Shown here: positions 17,350 through 25,477 of the stretch, in pieces
Layout of the letters: every line of letters starts with the position of its first letter
How positions within the stretch are numbered: position 1 is the first letter of the stretch
Source of the DNA: an uncultured SAR116 cluster alpha proteobacterium
Lineage (GTDB): Bacteria > Pseudomonadota > Alphaproteobacteria > Puniceispirillales > Puniceispirillaceae
Length of the DNA stretch: 37,272 nucleotides
Assembly (NCBI GenBank): GCA_902578815.1
Contig: CACHEI010000023.1
Location: 1-37,272, forward strand
Reading direction: 5' to 3'
Notes under the pieces: model-generated
Databases searched by the model: none
What the model saw: only the letters and a program-made list of their open reading frames with translations
Told to the model about the DNA's origin: nothing
Translations under genes and position numbers: made by a program

Positions 17350-17587
17350 TGAGGTTTTACCACGCTTATCTTTTCTTAGTTGATCATCATATCAAGTAGC
17401 CAGGTTTGGCGCACCAGCTAAGTTATTTCTGCTGATAAAAGCCCGTAATACCCTCCTTCCGGGGAACCATTGTCATCCTTCACGCAGTACCAAACAGATT
17501 GGCTTTTTGCGATCAATCGGCTTTGTGATAGGGTCTTTGCGCGAGGATTTGTCATCCACCAACGAGCCTAAACACGGGAGCCAGGGC

Positions 17588-17875
17588 ATGAAGCGAGAGA
17601 AAGCCATTTCAACCCTTCAAGTGGATGATGAAAAGGTCAGGGTGACGCGATGGGATTTTTCACCCGGTGCCGAAACAGGGTGGCATACGCATGGAATGGA
17701 TTATGTCGTCGTTCCATTAACAGAAGGTACCCTCTCAGCTGAATTGCCCGACGGATCAACGGTGGAAAATCAGCTTACCATTGGAAGCTCATACGCTAGA
17801 GGCGCTGGAGTTGAACATAACATTGTCAACGCCAGCAATTCTCCCTTCAGCTTCATCGAAGTAGAATTTAAGTGA
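17588..17875 (+). CDS. Small single-domain cupin protein
   Basis: The 95-residue product is a minimal cupin beta-barrel. Cupin motif 1 appears as ETGWHTHGMDYVVVPLTEGTL, with two His that would bind a metal. Motif 2 is weaker, GSSYARGAGVEHNIVNASN, contributing another His. The frame extends upstream to 17507, but the ATG at 17588 is chosen because GGGAG lies at 17576-17580 and the cupin fold begins soon after. Function is not determined: it could be a small dioxygenase-like or isomerase-like accessory enzyme, or a binding protein. It lies between the formamidase-like gene and the PLP lyase and probably belongs to the same catabolic unit. Confidence 0.75.
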   Translation: MKREKAISTLQVDDEKVRVTRWDFSPGAETGWHTHGMDYVVVPLTEGTLSAELPDGSTVENQLTIGSSYARGAGVEHNIVNASNSPFSFIEVEFK

Positions 17876-18042
17876 TCAATAGAAACCCGTGAAACTCCAT
17901 CCGCAGGAATTTGTATCGTTTTCAATGCCACAAATCCTGCATAAAGCGATCCGCCTAATTCAAGTCCACTGAGGCGCATCTCTTTACTGTCGATTTAAGA
18001 GATGCGTCCCCACAAACCAGAACGAATAGCAAGGAAATAACA

Positions 18043-19068
18043 GTGAACGACATTCTATCAAATTTTCCCCGGGTCAGCCTATGTCACCAACCGACAGCCC
18101 TGGAGCAGATGCCTCGTTTAAGCAAAGTACTCGGAGGTCCCAGACTTTGGATCAAACGCGATGACTGCACCGGGTTAGCAACAGGCGGAAACAAAACCCG
18201 TAAACTCGAATTCCTTATGGCAGCTGCACTTGAGGCCAATGCAGACATTGTTGTCACGCAGGGCGCCGTGCAATCAAATCATGTTCGGCAGACAGCAGCC
18301 GCAGCCTGCAAACTTGGGCTTGAGTGCTACGCGCTCTTGGAGCGCCGTGTTCCCGGCAAGGGAGAAGACTATGAGCAGACTGGCAATGTCTTCTTTGACC
18401 AAATGTTCAACACCCAGATCGAATTTCGTCCACCCGGTCTCAATATGAATGACGAGGCGCAGCAGGCAGCTAAAAAACTTCAATTGCAAGGCCGAAAACC
18501 CTATTTCATTCCCGGTGGAGGCTCAAACGAAACAGGCGCTCTTGGCTATGTCTCATCGGCACAGGAACTTCTTTATCAGTTTGAGAACAATAAACTAAAT
18601 CCAAAGCTTATTGTCCTCTCCACAGGTAGCGCCGGGACGCACGCCGGAATGGTTGCCGGCTTTCATGCCCTTGATTGCAACATACCAATCATGGGCATAA
18701 GTGTGCGTCAGCCAAAAGAAATTCAAATTGACAATGTTTACAAGCTGGCTGTCAAAACAGCCGCCCTGCTGACTGAAAAGAAATTGTCGCGTGGCAAAGT
18801 TCTCGTTGACGATGGTTATGTTGGTGAGGGGTATGGCATCCCGACAGACGGGACTCTTGCAGCAATCAACGCGGTAGCTCGCAATGAGGGAATTCTGTTG
18901 GACCCAGTCTATTCTGGTAAAGGAATGGCAGGACTGATTGGCCAGATCAAAAATGGGCAGATCAGCAGTGATGGCGAGGTTGTTTTTCTTCACACTGGCG
19001 GGGCTGTCTCGCTTTTTGCCTATGAAGACCAGTTTCTTGCCGGAAAAGCTCACGCGCCAACCCTATGA
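18043..19068 (+). CDS. PLP-dependent L-cysteate sulfo-lyase / D-cysteine desulfhydrase family enzyme
   Basis: This 341-residue cytoplasmic PLP enzyme belongs to the ACC deaminase/D-cysteine desulfhydrase family. The Schiff-base lysine is Lys51 in GGNKTRKLEF. The conserved substrate segment QSNHVRQTAA is near 77-86, the phosphate-binding loop STGSAGTHAG in the middle, and PVYSGKGMAGL plus VFLHTGGAVSLFAY at the C-terminus. Family enzymes release pyruvate and ammonium plus sulfide (D-cysteine) or sulfite (L-cysteate, CuyA). The IKRDDCTGLATGGNKTRK stretch looks closer to CuyA as I remember it, but I cannot decide between them by eye. The start is GTG 18043, with AAGGAA at 18031-18036; no closer ATG preserves the N-terminus. 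Confidence 0.85.
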   Translation: MNDILSNFPRVSLCHQPTALEQMPRLSKVLGGPRLWIKRDDCTGLATGGNKTRKLEFLMAAALEANADIVVTQGAVQSNHVRQTAAAACKLGLECYALLERRVPGKGEDYEQTGNVFFDQMFNTQIEFRPPGLNMNDEAQQAAKKLQLQGRKPYFIPGGGSNETGALGYVSSAQELLYQFENNKLNPKLIVLSTGSAGTHAGMVAGFHALDCNIPIMGISVRQPKEIQIDNVYKLAVKTAALLTEKKLSRGKVLVDDGYVGEGYGIPTDGTLAAINAVARNEGILLDPVYSGKGMAGLIGQIKNGQISSDGEVVFLHTGGAVSLFAYEDQFLAGKAHAPTL

Positions 19069-19179
19069 ACCAACGCAAGAAATGTTTCTCAGGATGACCT
19101 GCCTCTTAAAACGGGTAATCCAGCTTGTAAAATGACAATTTCGCTGGACTGTTTGAAAACACCCTCTTTGAAATAGGAG

Positions 19180-19413
19180 ATGATTAGGGTCTGCAGAGAT
19201 ATACAGAGCGCTGCCAATGATGAAAGGCTGGCAATGGCCCAGTGTCAGTCGAAATCAGATATCAAACCAGCAGATCAAGCAGATAATGATATCACCGCAT
19301 TGGAGGCGTTTCTTCGCACCCTCACGGGAAAGACGGTCTGCAAGTCACCCTTTGGTGTGCTGACGGAGGTGCAATTAGGCCTGTCTGTTTACAAATACCA
19401 AGTTTGCTCCTAA
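19180..19413 (+). pseudogene. Possible remnant of a cytochrome c peroxidase/MauG-type C-terminus
   Basis: The 77-codon frame ends with DITALEAFLRTLTGKTV, then SPFGVLTEVQLGLSV. This resembles the tail of di-haem cytochrome c peroxidase-like proteins, which commonly ends 'D-ALVAFLRTLTG ... FGVP--VPSGLPV'. The N-terminal 35 residues are not recognisable and no CxxCH haem motif is present, so if the similarity is real this is a broken end piece. The ribosome binding site-like AGGAG touches the ATG too closely to be good. It overlaps the 3' end of the acyl-CoA dehydrogenase tail-to-tail. Identification is from remembered motif only. Confidence 0.35.
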
Positions 19414-20576
19414 TAGGATCGCGGTAATTTCAGCACATGCTCGGCAATGTAGCTAAGTATCAGATTGGTCGAGATCGGTGCAACCTGATACAGCCGCGCC
19501 TCACGGAATTTCCGCTCAACATCATATTCCTCAGCAAAGCCAAATCCACCAAATGTCTGAACACATATTTCAGCTGCGGCCCAGGATGCGTCAGCGCAAA
19601 GCAATTTTGAGAGATTTGCTTCCTCCCCGGGATTTTCACCTGTTTCAAACAACCTTATAGCCTCCTGCAGCATCAATTCTGCGGCACGCATCTGGCTGTA
19701 GGCGTTAGCAATTGGAAACTGAACGCCCTGGTTTTTGCCAATGGGCCGACCAAAAACGCTCCTCTCTCCAGCATAGACAGAGGCCTTCTCGATAAACCAT
19801 TTCGCATCACCAATACATTCGGCAGCGATTAGAATGCGCTCAGCGTTCATGCCTGACAAAATATACCGAAATCCTTTACCTTCCTCACCAACAAGACTGT
19901 CAGCAGGGATGCGCATATCGTCAAAAAACAACTGTGTCGACGAATGGTTCATCATGGTGCGGATTGGTGTAATGGTCAGCGACTTGCCGCGGACATCACG
20001 CATATCTACAAGAAAGACCGAGAGGCCGTCAGTCTTTTTCACGCACTCCTCAAGCGGTGTTGTTCGCGCCAGCAACAGCATCAGATCTGAATGTTCCGCC
20101 CGCGATGTCCATACTTTTTGGCCATTAACAACATATTCATTACCATCGCGCCTGGCCACAGTCCGCAAGGCTGTCGTATCAGTGCCACTAGTGGGTTCAG
20201 TAACACCAAAAGCCTGCAGACGCAGGCTGCCCTCTGCAATTCCGGGCAAAAATTTGGCCTTTTGGACGTCTGACCCATGTCGCAAGACAGTTCCCATCGT
20301 ATACATCTGGGCGTGACAGGCAGCGGCATTACCACCAGAACGATGTATCTCCTCAAGGATGGCAGCACCTGCCGAGATTGGCAGACTCAGTCCCCCAAAT
20401 TCCTCTGGTACAAGCGCAGATAGATAGCCGGCATCTGTCAGTGCCTTAACAAATTCCGTCGGGTAAGCGCGCTCAGCATCACATCGCTGCCAGTACTTAC
20501 CATCAAAGCCCTCACATAATTTTGAAACGGCTTCTCTTATTTCTGTGTGAGAGTGGTTGTAGTTAAACATATTCAC
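19410..20576 (-). CDS. Acyl-CoA dehydrogenase family protein
   Basis: This 388-residue flavoprotein oxidises an acyl-CoA or related thioester to the enoyl form, passing electrons to ETF. The first signature is LQAFGVTEPTSGTDTTAL near 133-150, binding the substrate and FAD. GQKVWTSRAEHSDLMLLLART follows, then the helical C-terminal domain with GERSVFGRPIGKNQGVQF and QTFGGFGFAEEYDVERKFREARLYQVAPISTNL. The usual catalytic glutamate position (YEGTSE in many members) reads APIST here, so the base must be elsewhere or the reaction differs. This variant ending recurs in a subgroup, as far as I recall. The gene is convergent with the PLP lyase and separated from the ynj operon by about 120 bases. Confidence 0.9.
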   Translation of the reverse strand: MNMFNYNHSHTEIREAVSKLCEGFDGKYWQRCDAERAYPTEFVKALTDAGYLSALVPEEFGGLSLPISAGAAILEEIHRSGGNAAACHAQMYTMGTVLRHGSDVQKAKFLPGIAEGSLRLQAFGVTEPTSGTDTTALRTVARRDGNEYVVNGQKVWTSRAEHSDLMLLLARTTPLEECVKKTDGLSVFLVDMRDVRGKSLTITPIRTMMNHSSTQLFFDDMRIPADSLVGEEGKGFRYILSGMNAERILIAAECIGDAKWFIEKASVYAGERSVFGRPIGKNQGVQFPIANAYSQMRAAELMLQEAIRLFETGENPGEEANLSKLLCADASWAAAEICVQTFGGFGFAEEYDVERKFREARLYQVAPISTNLILSYIAEHVLKLPRSY

Positions 20577-20696
20577 CTGCCGCTCAAAAAGTTACGCCAA
20601 TGTATTTTTCTGACTGACGCAATAGCCTCTCCAAAACCAAAATGAAGTAATCAATAAAAGCGCATTCTCAGGCTCGACCGTCGAGGATCAATTGCA

Positions 20697-21338
20697 TCAA
20701 ATTACCTGAATGCTAATACTTGGACCATTTGCAGCAACTGCGTCACTGGGATCGTGAGTGACCATTAGAGCTGGGATATTTCTTTCGTAAATCGAGCTGA
20801 AGACAAACGATCGTATCTCGTCACGCATATCTAAATCAAGTTTTGAAAACGGTTCATCCAACAATAGTGCTGCCGGTTCTGACAACAGTGTACGCATCAA
20901 AGCTGCACGAGACCGCTGACCTCCAGAAAGGGTAGCCGGGTCACGATCATAAAAACCGTCCAGGCCAGCCTGCCGGAGGGCTTTATCAATTTCAGCTCTT
21001 CGCTTTGCGCGGCCTTGCTTTTTATCTTTCAAGCCAAAAGCCAAATTTTCACCAACAGACAAGTGCGGAAATAAAATTGCATCTTGGTAGAGAAGCCCAA
21101 TGTTACGTTTTTCGGGCGGTAACAACAGCAGGTCTTGTTCGTTCAAGGTAAGTTCACCCTTCAAGTCAAAGTTTTTGCCCAAATTACCACCCACTGCATC
21201 TAGAAGCGTGGATTTACCACTGCCAGAGGGTCCCATCACAGTAAATATCTCTCCGTGAGCTACACTTAAGCTTAAGCCGTCAATGAGCTTTTTGCCTCGT
21301 TTAAGACTAATAGTTATTTCTTCAAGGATAAGGCTCAT
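20697..21338 (-). CDS. ynjD: ABC transporter ATP-binding protein YnjD-like
   Basis: This 213-residue single ATPase domain powers the ynjBC importer. Walker A is GPSGSGKST (36-44), the Q-loop IGLLYQDAILFPHLSVGEN, the signature LSGGQRSRAAL, Walker B ALLLDEPFSKLD and the switch His in MVTHDP. It lacks the C-terminal regulatory domain seen in larger PotA/MalK types, as in E. coli YnjD. Its ATG overlaps the stop of the permease gene by four bases (ATGA), so it is translationally coupled to it. It is the last gene of the operon. Confidence 0.85.
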   Translation of the reverse strand: MSLILEEITISLKRGKKLIDGLSLSVAHGEIFTVMGPSGSGKSTLLDAVGGNLGKNFDLKGELTLNEQDLLLLPPEKRNIGLLYQDAILFPHLSVGENLAFGLKDKKQGRAKRRAEIDKALRQAGLDGFYDRDPATLSGGQRSRAALMRTLLSEPAALLLDEPFSKLDLDMRDEIRSFVFSSIYERNIPALMVTHDPSDAVAANGPSISIQVI

Positions 21339-23035
21339 TGGGAGATGCCAACCAAACCACTGCGGTTGTTGTAGATATACCTTGATATAAAAAAAGCTCC
21401 AGCATAAGCGATCCAGGGAACTAGAGCTTGTAGCGTCGCTACAACTCCTAAAATACGTCGATCGGAACCATATGATAAAGCAATCACCTCAGTTGTAAGA
21501 GTACTTATTCTCCCCGCACCTACAAATAATGTTGGTAAAAACTGTGCGATCGATACTGAGATCCCGATTGCTGAAGCAGCTAGAATTGACGGGATTAGGA
21601 TTGGCATTTTTAAAAAAAGAAGTTGTTTTAGGGGTCCAACTCCTAAAGCTGAAGCTGATTTTGAAATTCTTGGATCCAACGACCGCCACGGATTGGCCAT
21701 CACTATGAAAACATATGGGAATACATACAGCAAATGACACCAAATTACAGCGAACCAGCTTCCACTCAATCCGGTTTTTAAAAAAACCGAATTAAGACCA
21801 AAAAGAAATCCTATTTGAGGAATAAATAATGGAATGCAAATAGCGAAAGGTAACAACTTACCGTCCATCGCATTGTCTCTTTTCTCGGTTTGGAACCACG
21901 CGATTGCAATAATGATAGCTGAAAGAGTGGTTAAACTGGCGATAAGAATGCTATCACCCAAAAAAAGAACTAAATTAGGAGCCAATTTAATCCAAGTCTG
22001 GAAAGATAAAGCCTCAGGAAACACTGATGGCCACCGCCAATGAGACGAAAAAGACCACACAACTGACAGAAACAGAGAAAAGCAACCCAATAACATTACA
22101 CAAAAGCTAAATTGCACTGTCCATGGGAAAATAATACCAAAAATAGCGGATCTATTCCCAATGCATAACCATATCTTGCCAAAAAATCGAAATAATACCT
22201 CTAAAAGATAAAATACTAGAAAGACAAATAAGACGAGTAAAATTTGAAGTAATGCGCCGACTGACGCCGGTGCAAGAAGTGTGACGTCTGGTGACAAAAA
22301 CATTCGCATCAACAAAACTGATAATACAGGGGGATTTGTAGGGCCCAAAACAACAGCCATTTCGACATTGGCCAGGGAATAAGCAAGCACTACAAATGCT
22401 GGTAATCGAATCAATGGCCAGATTTGCGGAATTATAATCCTTATCCAGCAATTTGCTAGGTCATAGCCGAGTGCACGCGCCTCACACAGATAGGATTTTA
22501 CAGGTATTTGTGTAATTGAAGCGATGATCACAAAAATCAAAAAGGGCACCTCTTTTACGACTAGACCAGCAATCAAAGACACCCCAAATGGGTCATTTAT
22601 AGTAAAAATATCAGGTGGGTTTTCAAAATTCGATATGCTAGCGATTAATCTGAAAACCCAGCCAGAGGGTGCGATTAAAAATGTCAAACCTATCGCCACT
22701 GCAACATGTGGTGCAGAGAGAAGCATAGTTATCATCGCTAATTTTCCAGATTTCACGATTTTCTGCAAAAAAATTATACAAAAAATTAAGGCCAACCAGA
22801 GTGAAATCACTGTAGCAAGTATGCCAGTCGATAAACTAGTTAGGACGGCGGTTGATAAACCTGGAACACTAAGCAGGGTATGCAGTGGATTAGCGGAGAG
22901 GCCAGCTATATCCAAATACGCCTTTTGTCCAAAAACACTCACAACATTCTGAAAAAGACCAAGAAAAATAGGGCCAAGAATAGCTACAAAGACAAAAATT
23001 TGGACAGCATTACCCAAATTAAAGGCAAATCTCAC
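21335..23035 (-). CDS. ynjC: ABC transporter permease YnjC-like (two fused permease domains)
   Basis: The 566-residue very hydrophobic protein contains two copies of the six-helix permease fold, about 1-270 and 300-566. Each has an EAA-type ATPase-docking loop: LCEARALGYDLANCWIRIIIPQ in the first and SKSASALGVGPLKQLLFLKMP in the second. This fused layout is that of E. coli YnjC and thiamine/iron-type importers. The start is a GTG at 23033-23035, four bases after the binding-protein stop. The region is clearly AT-richer than the flanking catabolic genes. The substrate is not established for YnjBCD. Confidence 0.85.
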   Translation of the reverse strand: MRFAFNLGNAVQIFVFVAILGPIFLGLFQNVVSVFGQKAYLDIAGLSANPLHTLLSVPGLSTAVLTSLSTGILATVISLWLALIFCIIFLQKIVKSGKLAMITMLLSAPHVAVAIGLTFLIAPSGWVFRLIASISNFENPPDIFTINDPFGVSLIAGLVVKEVPFLIFVIIASITQIPVKSYLCEARALGYDLANCWIRIIIPQIWPLIRLPAFVVLAYSLANVEMAVVLGPTNPPVLSVLLMRMFLSPDVTLLAPASVGALLQILLVLFVFLVFYLLEVLFRFFGKIWLCIGNRSAIFGIIFPWTVQFSFCVMLLGCFSLFLSVVWSFSSHWRWPSVFPEALSFQTWIKLAPNLVLFLGDSILIASLTTLSAIIIAIAWFQTEKRDNAMDGKLLPFAICIPLFIPQIGFLFGLNSVFLKTGLSGSWFAVIWCHLLYVFPYVFIVMANPWRSLDPRISKSASALGVGPLKQLLFLKMPILIPSILAASAIGISVSIAQFLPTLFVGAGRISTLTTEVIALSYGSDRRILGVVATLQALVPWIAYAGAFFISRYIYNNRSGLVGISQ

Positions 23036-23039
23036 TCGT

Positions 23040-24248
23040 TTACCTCGTATAACGCTTAGCCCACTCTTGTGTGAGGAATGTCATCCAACTTGAATGAGGC
23101 TCAAGAAGAGTTTGGCCTAAGTCCTCAATTTTTGGCAAAGCGGGAGTGCTTGGCAGCAAATCAAAGATTTCTCGAGATTCTGAATCTAGTTTCTGGAGAT
23201 CTAAAACTGTGAAGGAACCAAGAAATTCAATATTTTGCATCCGAGCCTGAACCTTCGGCTCAAGTAAAAGGTTCGCTACTACCATCGCACCATCCTTATT
23301 TGCGGCGTTGAAAGGGATAGCGACAAAACTCACATTGCCTAGTGTCCCATTTTCAAACACAAAGACCCTAGTTGTTTTTGAAAACAATCCCTCCTCGATT
23401 CCCGCGGCTGCAACAGCGGGATCAAAAGACATAGCAAAATCCAGCTCTCCATCATTAAATAGTTGCTTTTGAACCGACTCATTTTCAGGAAAGCTATTTC
23501 CTTTTCGCCAGAGATTCGGTCGCATATCGTCGTACCAATCCCAAAGAACTGCGGTTTCCAAAAGAAATTGTTTTTCGCTTTCCACCGGATATTGCAAAAT
23601 AGAGGCGTCAGATACCAACTCTAGAAGAGCTTGTTTCAAAAAAGTCGCTCCCATAAAGTTTGATGGATCTGGGTGGGTCAGCCTGCCCGGATTATGAGAA
23701 GCCCATTTGCCAAGCTTAAGCATACTCGTTGGCGGCTCCTTTATTCTGGCTTGGTCATAAATAAGGACAAATTTTGCGAGCCTCCATGGGCTTTCTAATC
23801 CCTCAACTGGCTCGGTAAAATCCACCGTGTTCGGCGAGCCCTGAGACAAATCTAAAAATTTTGCATTCGGCAAATCGGCAACAAATGGTCCAAAAAGAAG
23901 ATTTTCTCTTTTCATAGAAAAAAAGTTTGGTCCGTTAATCCAAATTAAATCGATAGACCCATTTGAATTCCTGCCTGCCGCTTTTTCAGATAGCACTCTA
24001 GATACCGCTTCTGCAGTATCCGTTAACTTGACATGTTTAATATTTAGTCCGTATCTAGTCTTTGCTTGCGCCCCGACCCAACCGATAAACTCGTTGGTCC
24101 GGGTGTCCCCTCCCCATGCATTCCAATATACTGTTTGGCCTCTCGACTTATCCACAACTGACTGCCAATCTGTGGCAGAAAGTAGCGGAGCAGTTACAGA
24201 AAAAATCAAAGAAACTGATATCAGGCAGATCCTTATTAAATTTCTCAT
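23040..24248 (-). CDS. ynjB: ABC transporter substrate-binding protein YnjB-like
   Basis: This is a periplasmic binding protein of about 402 residues and the first gene of the ynj operon. A signal peptide begins at MRNLIRICLISV and ends near LLSA. The mature N-terminus has QTVYWNAWGGDTRTNEFIGWV, then SIDLIWINGPNFFSMKRENLLFGPF and FAMSFDPAVAAAGIEEGLF, all typical of the YnjB family. The frame extends upstream to 24299. I prefer ATG 24248 because AAGGAA lies eight bases before it and the signal peptide then starts normally. The natural ligand is unproven. Confidence 0.85.
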   Translation of the reverse strand: MRNLIRICLISVSLIFSVTAPLLSATDWQSVVDKSRGQTVYWNAWGGDTRTNEFIGWVGAQAKTRYGLNIKHVKLTDTAEAVSRVLSEKAAGRNSNGSIDLIWINGPNFFSMKRENLLFGPFVADLPNAKFLDLSQGSPNTVDFTEPVEGLESPWRLAKFVLIYDQARIKEPPTSMLKLGKWASHNPGRLTHPDPSNFMGATFLKQALLELVSDASILQYPVESEKQFLLETAVLWDWYDDMRPNLWRKGNSFPENESVQKQLFNDGELDFAMSFDPAVAAAGIEEGLFSKTTRVFVFENGTLGNVSFVAIPFNAANKDGAMVVANLLLEPKVQARMQNIEFLGSFTVLDLQKLDSESREIFDLLPSTPALPKIEDLGQTLLEPHSSWMTFLTQEWAKRYTR

Positions 24249-24495
24249 CGAAGGTTTCCTTAGCAGCGACAAATTTGAACAACCATCCTCTATAAACAAA
24301 ATAATTTGTTAGTACACGGCCTCTATATATTAAGGATTGGCACCTTGTAATTAAAGAAATTATGTCAACTTTTTCTTCTATTTTTATTAAAAGCTCAGGA
24401 AGGAACCGTGGTGTAAGTTATGATCCTAGCCACTACTAAAACACCATTCGAAGGCGCTGAAAAATGGGAAAGGCTGCAACTGCCAGGGGTTTGTT

Positions 24496-25043
24496 TTGGA
24501 ATGCATAGTATGTCTCGCGGGCCAAGTTTCACATTTCACCACAATTGATGCCCAAACCTATTGGCGTAGTTCAGAATGCAATGCCATTTTTCTTGACAAC
24601 ACCCATTTCTCGTCGGCACGCGTAGAACATGCGCACTATTTCGGGTATGACAACAGAGCATATGTACCTGCATATCAAAATTTTCTATCACGATTGACAA
24701 CACCTCTTTTTACCCATCTAAAACTGGACGAAAAGGCGCTGGATTTTGGTTGTGCACCCGGTCCAGCACTGGTCACGATGCGGAGTAAGTGGCGATTTTC
24801 CATGGCACTTACGATCCGTTTTCTCCCGGACAAAAAAAATTTGCGGTCGATGTAGGATTTTATCACATGCACCGAACAACCGAGCATTTTCACGACCCCT
24901 GTTCTGAATTCGATAAGCTAGACCACTTGCTGGAACCACCGAAGCATATTGGCGTCATGACCTGTTTTGCAATACAAGGGTCCGATTTTAGGAATTGGTA
25001 TTACCGTATTAACCCAACACATGTTTTTTTATTTGTGAAATGA
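24496..25043 (+). pseudogene. Frameshifted class I SAM-dependent methyltransferase
   Basis: Two overlapping frames together resemble one methyltransferase. The first (24496 to about 24780) has a Cys pair near its start, then TYWRSSECNAIFLDNTHFSSARVEHAHYF, split here as WRSSECNAIFLD and EHAHYFGYDNRAY. It continues with motif I as LDFGCAPGPALVTM. After about 24785 the similarity moves to another frame: YDPFSPG, HRTTEHFHDPCSEFDKLDHLL, GVMTCFAIQGSDFRNWYYRINPTHV. In intact relatives these parts are continuous (GxGPG...YDPF...EHFHDP...MTCF). The frame change lies near 24778-24800, and the C-terminus ends soon after THVF. So the gene is broken, or the sequence contains an indel error. Confidence 0.7.
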
Positions 25044-25477
25044 GTTTCCTTGTCATTGCCGCGCAACGAGGTTGTCATTGCCAGAAGCTAGCTAAGAATA
25101 TTGTGTTACCTAGAAAATCATTGGCACTCACTGATGAGAGTGTCCTTCAAGACACTCGCTTGGCAAGCTTCTTCTTGCGCAGGTCCAGCATGTAGAGGCG
25201 GAGGCAGTTTGTTGCGCCTACTCTTGTTGAAGTAACGAATTTTACCACTGTGCGTATCACAGTCAGATTAAATGGGCACTTCTCGGTCTCGTTGACTAAC
25301 TGAGGCAGCGAGGCAAGAGCAACAAAAAGCAATTATTGGAAGCGCGAATAGCGCTGGCGCTAGCAGGGACTGATACTAAAATCGGTTAACCATGCTGCTG
25401 TCACAAAATGGCTAACTGACCTTATCTGCATGGGATCAATTAAATGCAGGCTATGAAATGATGAGATGCGCTTGCAA
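25044..25477. other. Gene-poor stretch with a small hairpin
   Basis: I find no recognisable gene. A minus-strand frame (25147-25332, 61 codons) ends LRLYMLDLRKKKLAKRVS, which reads like a protein C-terminus but matches nothing I know; it may be a remnant. A perfect seven-pair hairpin lies at its 3' end. Confidence 0.4.
25138..25157. terminator. Seven-pair hairpin GAGTGTC/GACACTC
   Basis: GAGTGTC (25138-25144) and GACACTC (25151-25157) pair perfectly around CTTCAA. No T-run follows on either strand, so a role as terminator is weak. It sits at the stop of the small minus-strand frame. Confidence 0.3.

Noticed and set aside
25147..25332. 61-codon minus-strand gene
   Set aside because: No start signal and no family; only its tail looks protein-like, so it is noted within the gap entry.
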